A stretch of DNA of 19,121 nucleotides from Aquimarina sp. (GCA_002697475.1 NZVW01000116.1:1-19121); one strand, 5' to 3'; counted from the stretch's first letter, positions 7,382 through 15,407 are shown. Numbers and translations are program-made. The notes: generated from the sequence alone by a model not told the origin.

Positions 7382-7395
7382 AAATGTATACATTT
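7382..7395. promoter_or_regulatory. 14-bp palindrome between the divergent phosphatase and lipid-kinase genes
   Basis: AAATGTATACATTT is a perfect inverted repeat inside the 46-base intergenic region. It gives TACATTTA on the - strand (7381-7388) and TACATTTT on the + strand (7389-7396), both close to the Bacteroidota -7 box TAnnTTTG but lacking the final G. It could be overlapping divergent promoters or an operator. No -33 boxes were found, and AT-rich palindromes can arise by chance. Confidence 0.3.
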
Positions 7396-7405
7396 TATCG
7401 TAGAA

Positions 7406-8290
7406 ATGACACTCACCAATAAAAAAATACTTGTTGTAGTCAACCCAATATCCGGCGACAAGGATAAAGAACCTATTGTAAAAAAAATAAAAGAAGCTGT
7501 TCCCAATAAAAACACTTTAAAAATTTTTAAAACCACAGGGGAACAAGATCATCAAAAAATAAATGAATTATATAAAGATTATAGGGCTGATAGAATATTA
7601 GTAGTAGGCGGAGATGGTACCATCAAACTGGTAGCCGAATGTCTAAAAGATGTTCAACCAATAATTGGCATTATTCCTTGCGGGTCCTCCAATGGCTTGG
7701 CTAAAGACCTGGATATCCCAAAAAACATAGAAGAGGCTATTAAAGTAGCCTTAGATAGCTGTATTATTGAGATGGACAGCATACTCATTAACGACACTAT
7801 TGGTCTACATATAAGTGATTTAGGAATTAATGCCGAATTGATACATAACTATTCCAAAACAAAAGTGCGAGGCTATTTTGGATATGCACTAAGCAGTATT
7901 CCCACATTACTAAATACAGACATTCCCTATACATTTGAAATCAAAACAGAAAATGAGCACAAAGTTGTCAGCGGAATCATGTTAGCTTTTGCTAATAGTA
8001 AAAAGTTTGGAACAGGAGCACTTGTCAATCCTAAGGGAAAAATTAATGATGGTAAATTCGAAATTTTAGTATTTAAAAGTTTAGATGTAGTATCTATATT
8101 CAAAACACTATTTGAAGAAATAAAAATGGATTCAGATTTTGTCGAAGTAATTCAAACCAAACAAGCCAAAGTCACAATGGAAAAACCAGTGTACTTTCAA
8201 ATTGACGGAGAACCCCACGGAAAAACCAGTGAAGTGACAGTAAAAATGAGTGCTAATATGTTGAAAATTGCTGTTAATAGTAGTTCATAA
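7406..8290 (+). CDS. Diacylglycerol kinase family lipid kinase (DgkB/YegS-like)
   Basis: A 294-residue soluble lipid kinase of the DAGK catalytic family, which phosphorylates diacylglycerol (or a related lipid) with ATP to give phosphatidic acid. Landmarks: the N-terminal VVVNPISGDKDKE (about 10-22), the nucleotide-binding GGDGT loop (68-72) and the PCGSSNGLAKDLDIP loop (91-105), where most relatives have a G-T-x-N-D sequence. The C-terminal beta-sandwich ends with VYFQIDGEPHGKT, the usual closing motif. Length matches the family. This is the soluble DgkB/YegS type, unrelated to the small membrane enzyme DgkA. It stands head to head with the App1 phosphatase, which would catalyse the opposite reaction, and ends in a hairpin shared with valS. 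Exact lipid specificity cannot be read. Confidence 0.9.
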   Translation: MTLTNKKILVVVNPISGDKDKEPIVKKIKEAVPNKNTLKIFKTTGEQDHQKINELYKDYRADRILVVGGDGTIKLVAECLKDVQPIIGIIPCGSSNGLAKDLDIPKNIEEAIKVALDSCIIEMDSILINDTIGLHISDLGINAELIHNYSKTKVRGYFGYALSSIPTLLNTDIPYTFEIKTENEHKVVSGIMLAFANSKKFGTGALVNPKGKINDGKFEILVFKSLDVVSIFKTLFEEIKMDSDFVEVIQTKQAKVTMEKPVYFQIDGEPHGKTSEVTVKMSANMLKIAVNSSS

Positions 8291-8300
8291 AATATCCAAA

Positions 8301-8345
8301 AGCACCCCTGGATCATTAATTACCAAGGGATGCTTTCTTTTATTT
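8301..8345. terminator. Probable bidirectional terminator between the lipid kinase gene and valS
   Basis: AGCACCCCTGG (8301-8311) pairs with CCAAGGGATGCT (8323-8334), with one C-A mismatch and one bulge. It is followed on the + strand by a T-rich tail (TTTCTTTTATTTT) and on the - strand by TTTTGG. It lies 10 bases after the kinase stop and 14 bases after the valS stop, as expected for a shared terminator of convergent genes. Confidence 0.65.
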
Positions 8346-8347
8346 TA

Positions 8348-10981
8348 CTATTTTTTCAAAGTTTCTAAACTTGACTTAAGCGTTTCTATCTTAGCTTCAG
8401 CGTCAGCTTGCTTCTTTCTTTCATTAGCTATAACCTGCTCTGGTGCATTATTAACAAATCGTTCATTCTGCAATTTTTTCTGAACAGACTTCAAAAAACC
8501 TTGTGTATATTCCAGCTCTTCAGTTAATTTCTTAATCTCAGAATCTACATCTATAGCTCCTGCTATCGGAATAAAATATTCATTTGATTTTACTCTAAAT
8601 GACAAAGCACCTTCTACCTTGTCCTCAACGTATTTGATTTCTGATATATTACCCATCTTAGTAATTACAGCGTCAAAATCTCTAGTAAAAGACTCATGAT
8701 TCAATACCAACAACTCTATGGTATCCTTAAAGGCAATGTTTTTTTCCTTTCTAATTGCACGGATACCAGAAACCACTTCAGTTACTACCTGAAAATTACT
8801 AATCATATTTTCGTCTATACCTGTTTGCTCAGGCCAAGCAGAAATTATTAAAGCTTCTTCCTTAGAACGAGATTTTATCTTATGCCACAGCTCCTCTGAT
8901 ACAAAAGGTATAAAAGGATGAACAATCTTTAAGTTATCTTCAAACAATGTAATTACCTCGTTATACGTTCTTGCATCGATTGGACTTCCGTATTCTGGCT
9001 TCACCATCTCCAGCAACCAACTACAGAAATCATCCCATATCAGCTTATATGTGGTCATCAACGCATCACTCATTCTGTATTTAACATAGTGATCTTCCAG
9101 TTCTCTTAAGGATTTTTGAAACTTAGAAGTATACCAAGCTATTGCAATCTTTGATGACTCCGGTTGAGCTATGTTTTCATCAATCTCCCAGCTACTTACC
9201 AGATTATATGCATTCCATATTTTGTTAACAAAACTACTACCCTGCTTACAAAGATCTTCATCAAACATCAAATCATTACCTGCAGGTGAACTTAATAGCA
9301 TTCCTACTCGTATTCCATCCGCACCGTATTTATCTATAAGGTCTAATGGATCCGGTGAATTACCTAAAGATTTAGACATTTTTCTTCTCTGTTTATCCCT
9401 TACGATACCTGTTAAATAAACATTGGTGAATGGCTTTTCTTTTCTATATTCATATCCTGCAATAATCATACGTGCCACCCAGAAAAATAAAATCTCTGGA
9501 GCTGTTACCAAATCATTTGTAGGATAATAGTAATTTATTTCTTCATTATCAGGCTCAAGAATACCATTAAAAACACTCATAGGCCATAACCAGGAGGAGA
9601 ACCAAGTATCCAAAGCATCAGGGTCTTGCGTTAAATCATTATCAGAAAGTTGATTGTTTCCCGATTTTTTACGAGCTAACTCGAGAGCTTCTTCCCTACT
9701 CTCAGCTACAACAAAATCATCTTTACTATCACCATAGTAATACGCAGGTATCTGATGCCCCCACCATAATTGTCTAGAGATATTCCAATCTCGTACATTT
9801 TCCATCCAGTGACGGTAGGTATTGATAAACTTTTCAGGAACCAAGTTAACATCTTTCTCTAAAACTGCATCTAATGCCGGCTTAGCTAAACCCTCCATTT
9901 TTAAAAACCATTGGTCACTTAACCTTGGCTCGATAACTGCCTTGGTACGCTCACTGGTACCAACCTTATTAAGATGGGTTTCTGTTTTAAGAAGTGCTCC
10001 AATTTCTTCAAGCTCTTTTACAATCTCTTTTCGTACTGTAAAACGATCCTTACCTTCATAATGCAAACCATAAGAATTTAAAGTAGCGTCCTCATTAAAA
10101 ATATCGATTACCTCAAGATTGTGTTTGTCTCCCAGTATTTTATCATTAGGGTCGTGAGCAGGAGTAACTTTTAAACATCCCGTACCGAATTCCATATCCA
10201 CATACTCATCTTCTATTATCGGAATGGCTCTATTGACAATAGGAACTATTGCTTTTTTACCCTTCAAATACGTGAATCTTTCATCATTTGGGTTAATACA
10301 AATAGCCGTATCACCCATTATAGTCTCGGGTCTAGTAGTTGCAATAGTTAGTACATCTTCAGAACCTTCTATTTTATAATTTAAATAATAAAGATTACCC
10401 TGCTTTTCTTCGTAAATAACTTCTTCATCAGACAACGTGGTTTTGGCTTCAGGATCCCAATTCACCATTCGATATCCTCTATAAACCAGACCTTTATTAA
10501 ACAAATCAACAAAAACTTTTATAACAGAAGCAGACAGATTGTCATCCATAGTGAAAGCTGTCCTCTCCCAATCACACGAAGCTCCTAATTTCTTTAATTG
10601 CTCTAATATAATCCCACCATGCTTATGAGTCCAATCCCAGGCATGTTCTAAAAATTGATCTCTGGTTAGATCGCTTTTATTAATTCCTTCAGACTTTAAT
10701 TTAGCTACAACTTTAGCCTCAGTTGCGATAGAAGCATGGTCAGTTCCCGGAACCCAGCAGGCATTATAACCCTTAAGCCTGGCCCGTCTTATTAGTACGT
10801 CTTGAATTGTATTGTTTAGCATATGCCCCATATGCAAGACTCCTGTTACATTAGGAGGAGGAATTACTATAGTGTAAGGTTCGCGCTCATCAACTTCAGA
10901 ATGGAAATAGTTATTATCCATCCAGTATTGATACCATTTATCTTCAATAGATTTAGAATCATATTTTCCTAAAGAAGCCAT
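8348..10981 (-). CDS. valS: Valine--tRNA ligase
   Basis: An 877-residue class I aminoacyl-tRNA synthetase that charges tRNA-Val. The catalytic motifs are the HIGH equivalent HMGH at 50-53, preceded by PPPNVTGVL, and KMSKS at 534-538 in RRKMSKSLGNSPDPL. The CP1 editing insertion, which removes mis-attached threonine, is recognisable from TTRPETIMGD at about 214 and GTGCLKVTPAHDPND. A tRNA-binding alpha-helical domain follows, and the last ~70 residues (IDVDSEIKKLTEELEYTQGF onward) form the valine-specific C-terminal coiled coil. Length is normal. It is monocistronic on the - strand, with a well-placed promoter at 11011-11042, divergent from the DUF1573 gene and convergent with the lipid kinase. 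Confidence 0.98.
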   Translation of the reverse strand: MASLGKYDSKSIEDKWYQYWMDNNYFHSEVDEREPYTIVIPPPNVTGVLHMGHMLNNTIQDVLIRRARLKGYNACWVPGTDHASIATEAKVVAKLKSEGINKSDLTRDQFLEHAWDWTHKHGGIILEQLKKLGASCDWERTAFTMDDNLSASVIKVFVDLFNKGLVYRGYRMVNWDPEAKTTLSDEEVIYEEKQGNLYYLNYKIEGSEDVLTIATTRPETIMGDTAICINPNDERFTYLKGKKAIVPIVNRAIPIIEDEYVDMEFGTGCLKVTPAHDPNDKILGDKHNLEVIDIFNEDATLNSYGLHYEGKDRFTVRKEIVKELEEIGALLKTETHLNKVGTSERTKAVIEPRLSDQWFLKMEGLAKPALDAVLEKDVNLVPEKFINTYRHWMENVRDWNISRQLWWGHQIPAYYYGDSKDDFVVAESREEALELARKKSGNNQLSDNDLTQDPDALDTWFSSWLWPMSVFNGILEPDNEEINYYYPTNDLVTAPEILFFWVARMIIAGYEYRKEKPFTNVYLTGIVRDKQRRKMSKSLGNSPDPLDLIDKYGADGIRVGMLLSSPAGNDLMFDEDLCKQGSSFVNKIWNAYNLVSSWEIDENIAQPESSKIAIAWYTSKFQKSLRELEDHYVKYRMSDALMTTYKLIWDDFCSWLLEMVKPEYGSPIDARTYNEVITLFEDNLKIVHPFIPFVSEELWHKIKSRSKEEALIISAWPEQTGIDENMISNFQVVTEVVSGIRAIRKEKNIAFKDTIELLVLNHESFTRDFDAVITKMGNISEIKYVEDKVEGALSFRVKSNEYFIPIAGAIDVDSEIKKLTEELEYTQGFLKSVQKKLQNERFVNNAPEQVIANERKKQADAEAKIETLKSSLETLKK

Positions 10982-11010
10982 ATTTTGGTCTGGTTTTTGA
11001 AATTAGAGTG

Positions 11011-11042
11011 CAAAAGTAATTATTATAAACGACAACTTGAAA
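11011..11042 (-). promoter_or_regulatory. Candidate valS promoter
   Basis: On the - strand TACTTTTG (11018 down to 11011) is an exact TAnnTTTG -7 box, and 20 bases upstream lies TTTC (11042-11039), one mismatch from the -33 TTTG. The -7 box is about 30 bases from the valS ATG. Confidence 0.5.
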
Positions 11043-11054
11043 GTCTTTAGCAAT

Positions 11055-11085
11055 TTTGAAGTTGGATAAAAAGTAACTACTTTTA
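11055..11085 (+). promoter_or_regulatory. Promoter of the DUF1573 gene
   Basis: TTTG (11055-11058), a 19-base spacer and TACTTTTA (11078-11085) fit the Bacteroidota TTTG-N19-TAnnTTTG promoter at all but the final base. The ATG at 11107 follows after 21 bases, so the leader would be about 15 bases. This is the best-formed promoter in the window. Confidence 0.6.
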
Positions 11086-11106
11086 CATTTAACTAAAACC
11101 TACGTT

Positions 11107-11514
11107 ATGAAAAAAATCGTATTAATTCTGTTTATTGGTCTTGTTACTCAGGTAGTTGTCGCACAGGAAAAAGCAGTAATAGAATTTAAATCTGAAGTTA
11201 TTGAATACAATGATATAAAAAAAGGTAGTGATGGTGTTCGTCAATTTGAATTTACCAATAAAGGTAATGCTCCTTTGGTTATTTCTAAAGTATATTCTAG
11301 TTGCGGATGTACAATACCTAAAAAACCAGAACAGCCAATAGCACCTGGCGAAAGTGGTATTATTGAAGTAAAATATGACACCAATAGATGTGGTCCTTTC
11401 AGAAAGACTATTTCCGTCTATTCTAATGCAACAGAAAATATTAAAGCTATTAAGATAAAAGGTACCGTTCTTTGTGAAGATTCGGATAAAAGTGTATTAG
11501 AGAAGAAAAATTAA
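11107..11514 (+). CDS. Secreted DUF1573 domain protein
   Basis: A 135-residue protein with a signal peptide (MKKIVLILFIGLVTQVVVAQ, likely cut after residue 20), so it acts in the periplasm or outside. The mature part is one Ig-like beta-sandwich of the DUF1573 family. The family-typical pieces are FEFTNKGNAPLVISKVYSSC, CGCTIPKKP (C66 and C68), IAPGESGIIEVKYD, and RCGPFRKTISVYSN (C95), followed by the closing strand KAIKIKGTV. A fourth cysteine (C123) follows. DUF1573 proteins are abundant in Bacteroidota and their function is not established; the fold resembles ASPM/SPD-2/Hydin domains that bind other proteins. It is a single-gene unit with its own promoter at 11055-11085 and a perfect hairpin terminator just after the stop. 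Confidence 0.88.
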   Translation: MKKIVLILFIGLVTQVVVAQEKAVIEFKSEVIEYNDIKKGSDGVRQFEFTNKGNAPLVISKVYSSCGCTIPKKPEQPIAPGESGIIEVKYDTNRCGPFRKTISVYSNATENIKAIKIKGTVLCEDSDKSVLEKKN

Positions 11515-11532
11515 TAAAAGTTTAACTTAACA

Positions 11533-11565
11533 CAAATAAAGACCTGAATTTCAGGTCTTTATTTG
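11533..11565. terminator. Bidirectional hairpin terminator between the DUF1573 and aspartic-protease genes
   Basis: CAAATAAAGACCTGAA (11533-11548) and TTCAGGTCTTTATTTG (11550-11565) are perfect inverted repeats of 16 bp around a single central T. The A-rich and T-rich outer flanks let it work in both directions. It starts 18 bases after the DUF1573 stop and ends one base before the stop codon of the convergent gene. Confidence 0.88.
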
Positions 11566-11566
11566 T

Positions 11567-12928
11567 TTATATCACTTTTTCAAGGAAAAACGTGAATGTC
11601 ATGACCACCCCCCCCCGATCTATTGTAAGTTTTATTTTCTTTCCTTCTTCGGAATAGAACAAGTCATTTATTTCTGAAAGACTATATCTGGATGAATCTC
11701 TTCCATTTACACCAATGATTACATCTCCCTTTAAAATTCCAGCTTTATCACCCGGTGAACCAGGCCTGATCTCTATAATTTCGTATCTTGGTTGTAATGC
11801 GTACTCCAATAGAATATCTTCAATAGCATTAATAGATTTTATCTTACCTGAATTATCTTTAACTACATTGAAACCCGCTTGATTGACTTTTCTAAAATCA
11901 GGCTTCTTAGACAAAATTTTACCATTATGCTGAACGGTTAGGCCACTCATATTATAATTAAAAGGCTTATTGAAGAATTTATTTTTTTTAAAAGAAATCT
12001 TCCTCTTCTGATAATCTAATATTACATTGAATCTTTTAAGTACAGCTGCACCTATAGAACCTTGTCTTTCTTTAACCGAAATCTCAGCTAAATGTATGGA
12101 ATCCGGAAATGAAGTAGTGACATTCCTTAACTCAAAAGGGCCAATATTTAAACTGCTTATTTTAGAATTTCTTCCATAAATATCACCTGAAAATCCTCTG
12201 CCTAAATAGTCTTTAAAAGAATTTTGAGGAACTTCTATGCCTAAATCCGGGTTCTCAAAAAGCCAAAGCCCAGATCCAGAACCAGAATCAATTAACAGAT
12301 TCAAATTAACAATACCTACTGCAGTAAGATGTTTGATGTCCATAAATGGTCTTTTACCGTCCAGAAATCTTAAATCTGCTTGGTAACATTTTTTACACTT
12401 TTTAAATTCAAATTTTTGAGATGGGACAGCATAAATTTTATTTTTTGAGTAGCTAATTTCAACAGCAAAGTCCTTGAAAAAATCATAACCTATGATACCA
12501 TGAATAGGAAATCCCATTCTGGGTGAAAAATTTATGGTTTGATCATAGATAAGATAAATGGTATGATCATTACTGGTTGCATCACCAATCTTTACAGTAT
12601 TATGTACTGATTTCACTGCCTCTACAGGCTCATCATTACCTAAACCCCGTAAAGAAATCTTTGAAGCATTACGCAATTCAAGGGTATTTCTGTCCTCCAG
12701 ACTAAAAATAATGGTAGAACCTACGCCCGTATCCAAAATAAAAGATAATTCTACTCCATTGATGTTAACCGGCACAATAATGAGATTATTAACCAATTTA
12801 AAATTGATCTTACTTCTTTTAAGGTTATCAGGGAATTTAAAGTTATTCTGAGCTGTAGTGTTTTGAACAAACAGCACAATAAAAACTAAAAAGATCTTTA
12901 TAAGAAAACGATAAAAATTCAAGGGCAA
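11567..12928 (-). CDS. Secreted aspartic-protease-like protein with C-terminal PDZ domain
   Basis: A 453-residue exported protein. A signal peptide (hydrophobic IKIFLVFIVLFVQ, ending NTTAQ) is followed by two retropepsin-like lobes. The first has FILDTGVGSTIIF (D66-T-G) and the second LLIDSGSGSGLWLF (D214-S-G), so both candidate catalytic aspartates are present. A CKKC pair lies at 178-181. A PDZ domain follows from about residue 365 (IEIRPGSPGDKAGILKGDVI, then IGVNGRD). Such proteins are widespread in Bacteroidota, with unknown substrates. Two oddities: no ATG is available, the only starts being TTG at 12928 or 12922 with an in-frame TAA two codons upstream and the first internal Met at 138; and a G9 run near the 3' end (11608-11616). 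I favour TTG 12922 (mature start LNFYRFL read as MNFYRFL) about equally with 12928. Confidence 0.85.
   Translation of the reverse strand: MPLNFYRFLIKIFLVFIVLFVQNTTAQNNFKFPDNLKRSKINFKLVNNLIIVPVNINGVELSFILDTGVGSTIIFSLEDRNTLELRNASKISLRGLGNDEPVEAVKSVHNTVKIGDATSNDHTIYLIYDQTINFSPRMGFPIHGIIGYDFFKDFAVEISYSKNKIYAVPSQKFEFKKCKKCYQADLRFLDGKRPFMDIKHLTAVGIVNLNLLIDSGSGSGLWLFENPDLGIEVPQNSFKDYLGRGFSGDIYGRNSKISSLNIGPFELRNVTTSFPDSIHLAEISVKERQGSIGAAVLKRFNVILDYQKRKISFKKNKFFNKPFNYNMSGLTVQHNGKILSKKPDFRKVNQAGFNVVKDNSGKIKSINAIEDILLEYALQPRYEIIEIRPGSPGDKAGILKGDVIIGVNGRDSSRYSLSEINDLFYSEEGKKIKLTIDRGGVVMTFTFFLEKVI
11608..11616 (-). repeat. Nine-base G homopolymer inside the aspartic-protease/PDZ gene
   Basis: Nine consecutive C on the + strand (G on the coding strand) encode the R-G-G-V part of IDRGGVVMTF. 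Loss of one G would end the protein two residues later (W-S-stop), removing the last PDZ strand; gain of one would replace the tail with about ten other residues. It is the only G/C run of this length I noticed in this AT-rich window. Confidence 0.9.
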
Positions 12929-13033
12929 ATCTTACTTTCTTTTAAATATATAAAATTCCTTTAAAATTGTTAGAGCAATATTGATCTATTTGCTAATATT
13001 TTAAGAAATTAGCCTACTAAAGACATTCATACT

Positions 13034-14254
13034 ATGCCATCAGTATCAAGAAAAGGAAAAGCTATGCCGGAATCACCAATACGTAAATTGGTTCCATATG
13101 CTGAGAAAGCTAAAAAAGAAGGCAAAAGAATTTATCATTTAAATATAGGCCAACCTGACATAAAAACACCAATAGAAGCTCTAAATGCGGTAAAAAACAA
13201 TACTATTGATGTATTAGCATATAGCCATTCTGCAGGTTTTGAAAGTTTTAGTGAAAAGCTATCTGGTTATTATGCTAAACATGATATAACAATTGCAGCA
13301 GATGATATTCTAGTGACTACCGGAGGTAGTGAGGCTTTGATATTCACTATGGGTAGTATAACTGACCCAGGAGATGAGATTATAGTTCCTGAACCTTTTT
13401 ATGCCAATTATTACAGCTTCTCAACCCAGTCAAACATTAAAGTTGTACCTGTAGTCTCTTCAATTGAAAACGATTTTGCATTACCGGAGATATCTGAATT
13501 TGAAAAACTAATAACAGAAAAAACCAAGGCAATATTAATTTGTAACCCAGGAAATCCCACCGGATACCTTTACAGTAAAAACGAAATTAAAGAATTAACC
13601 AAGTTAGCCATTAAGTATGATTTATTTTTAATCTCTGACGAAGTGTATAGAGAATTTGTATATGATGGCTCCGAACATTATTCTATACTTCAGGAAAAGG
13701 AATTGGATGACCACGCTATCGTGATTGATTCTGTATCCAAAAGATATAGCATGTGTGGAGCACGAATAGGCTGTATGGTAAGTAAAAATCCAAGTGTAAT
13801 TGCTACAGCTATGAAGTTTGCACAAGCAAGATTAAGTCCGCCAACCTATGCACAAATTGCTAGTGAAGCGGCATTAGAAGCTCCAGATTCCTATTATAAA
13901 GAGACTGTAGAAAAGTATAAACAAAGAAGAGACTTACTTATTGCTGAATTAAAAAACATACCTCACCTCAGAGTTTCAATACCTAGAGGTGCATTTTACT
14001 GCATAGCTGAACTACCCATTAAAAATGCAGATCATTTCTGTCAGTGGCTTTTATCAGAATTTGATATTAACAATGAAACCGTGATGCTTGCTCCGGCTTC
14101 AGGATTCTATTCAAGTGCTGATCAAGGGAAAAATCAGGTAAGAATTGCCTATGTTTTAAATAGAAGAGACCTTAAGAAAGCAACTCAAATTTTAAAAGAA
14201 GCTCTTGAACTTTATACCACAAAAATAGAATTACAATTCGCCTTTGAAAACTGA
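13034..14254 (+). CDS. Class I pyridoxal-phosphate aminotransferase, AspC-like
   Basis: A 406-residue fold-type I PLP enzyme that transfers amino groups between an amino acid and a 2-oxo acid. Landmarks: the N-terminal LNIGQPDIKTP, TTGGSEALIFTMGS (cofactor phosphate side), CNPGNPTGY with N174, LISDEVYREFVYDG with the PLP-ring aspartate, SVSKRYSMCGARIGC with the Schiff-base lysine K236, and the substrate-carboxylate arginine R370 in VRIAYVLNR. This pattern fits the aspartate/aromatic aminotransferase branch, but the true substrate cannot be read from these motifs. Length is normal. It is divergent from the aspartic-protease gene and 50 bases before murB on the same strand. Start at ATG 13034; a second ATG at 13064 is less likely, because the preceding SRKGKA stretch is typical of relatives. 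Confidence 0.93.
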   Translation: MPSVSRKGKAMPESPIRKLVPYAEKAKKEGKRIYHLNIGQPDIKTPIEALNAVKNNTIDVLAYSHSAGFESFSEKLSGYYAKHDITIAADDILVTTGGSEALIFTMGSITDPGDEIIVPEPFYANYYSFSTQSNIKVVPVVSSIENDFALPEISEFEKLITEKTKAILICNPGNPTGYLYSKNEIKELTKLAIKYDLFLISDEVYREFVYDGSEHYSILQEKELDDHAIVIDSVSKRYSMCGARIGCMVSKNPSVIATAMKFAQARLSPPTYAQIASEAALEAPDSYYKETVEKYKQRRDLLIAELKNIPHLRVSIPRGAFYCIAELPIKNADHFCQWLLSEFDINNETVMLAPASGFYSSADQGKNQVRIAYVLNRRDLKKATQILKEALELYTTKIELQFAFEN

Positions 14255-14304
14255 AAAAACAAAAAATCAGTTCCTTTTGACGCTAAAATTTTATTTTTAC
14301 ATCC

Positions 14305-15321
14305 ATGAGCATTCAAAAAAATAAATCACTAAAGTCATTGAACACTTTTGGTATCGAAGCTAAAGCCTCAGAGTTTGTTGAAGTACATAGTGAAGATGAG
14401 TTAATCAAACTTCTCAAAGAGGTTAATACTAAAGCGCTCTTTATCCTAAGTGGAGGAAGTAATATGCTACTCACTAAAGATATAGATGCCCTGGTTATTC
14501 ATAATAAAATTAAAGGTATCCATTCTGAAATATTAGCAGAGGAAAATAAAGTTTTATTAAGCGTGGGTTCAGGTGAAAACTGGCATGATTTTGTACAATA
14601 CTGTATCCATAAAGATTATGGCGGTATAGAAAATCTATCCTTAATCCCTGGTTATGTTGGTAGTGCCCCTATACAAAATATTGGCGCCTATGGAGTTGAA
14701 CTAAAAGATACTTTTTACAATTGCGATGCTGTAGAAATAAAATCTGCCAAAAAAGTTACTTTTTCCAAAGAGGACTGTGATTTTGGCTATAGAGACTCTA
14801 TATTTAAAAATGGTGCAAAGAATAAATATATCATCACCCAAGTCAGATTTATCTTATCTACAGCTAATCATAATTTAAATATCCACTATGGAGCAATCAA
14901 AAGTGAGCTAGAAAATAAAGGGATTATAAATCCAAAGATTAGAGATATATCAGAAGCTGTTATAACAATACGAAAAAGTAAACTTCCTGACCCTAATGAA
15001 ATTGGAAATAGTGGTAGTTTTTTTAAAAATCCCGTAATTAAAGTTAGCCACTTTAACACACTAAGGGAAAAATATCCTGAAATACCTTCATACCCTATAG
15101 ATAAAAAAAACATTAAGGTTCCAGCGGGCTGGCTTATTGAAAAAAGTGGTTTCAAAGGTAAACGATGGGGTGACGCAGGAGTCCATCATAAACAGGCATT
15201 GGTTCTTGTTAACTATGGAAATGCCTCGGGAAAGGAGATAAAGGAATTAGCAGAAAAGATTCAAAAAACTGTTAAATCTAATTTTGACATAGCACTGGAA
15301 ACCGAAGTGAATATTTTCTAA
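14305..15321 (+). CDS. murB: UDP-N-acetylenolpyruvoylglucosamine reductase
   Basis: A 338-residue cytoplasmic flavoenzyme that reduces UDP-GlcNAc-enolpyruvate to UDP-MurNAc with NADPH, the second committed step of peptidoglycan synthesis. The FAD-binding part shows LNTFGIEAKA, ILSGGSNMLL and LSLIPGYVGSAPIQNIGAYG. The catalytic residues are recognisable: R163 in GYRDSIFKN, the proton-donor serine S238 in NSGSFFKNP, and E334 in the C-terminal LETEVNIF. The PAGWLIEKSGFKGKRWGDAG and HHKQALVLVN blocks are also present. Length and sequence fit the E. coli-like type I MurB (342 residues) rather than the shorter type II. It follows the aminotransferase by 50 bases; the A/T-rich gap (14255-14304) has no clear promoter, so it may be co-transcribed. 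Confidence 0.97.
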   Translation: MSIQKNKSLKSLNTFGIEAKASEFVEVHSEDELIKLLKEVNTKALFILSGGSNMLLTKDIDALVIHNKIKGIHSEILAEENKVLLSVGSGENWHDFVQYCIHKDYGGIENLSLIPGYVGSAPIQNIGAYGVELKDTFYNCDAVEIKSAKKVTFSKEDCDFGYRDSIFKNGAKNKYIITQVRFILSTANHNLNIHYGAIKSELENKGIINPKIRDISEAVITIRKSKLPDPNEIGNSGSFFKNPVIKVSHFNTLREKYPEIPSYPIDKKNIKVPAGWLIEKSGFKGKRWGDAGVHHKQALVLVNYGNASGKEIKELAEKIQKTVKSNFDIALETEVNIF

Positions 15322-15375
15322 TATAGAAAGCATAAGATATAGCATATTCGATATAAGTTTTGTTGATAGATAGGA

Positions 15376-15407
15376 TTAGAGTATGTGATCTGAAATAATT
15401 ATCTTTG
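15376..15407 (+). promoter_or_regulatory. Candidate promoter for the four-Cys membrane protein and sigma factor genes
   Basis: TATCTTTG (15400-15407) is an exact TAnnTTTG -7 box; 20 bases upstream is TTAG (15376-15379), an approximate -33 element. The ATG at 15432 follows after 24 bases. It could drive both the small membrane protein and the sigma factor gene 25 bases behind it. Confidence 0.45.

Noticed and set aside
8268..8483. Frame across the end of the lipid kinase and valS genes
   Set aside because: It spans the bidirectional terminator and the antisense of the valS coiled coil; no domain is visible.
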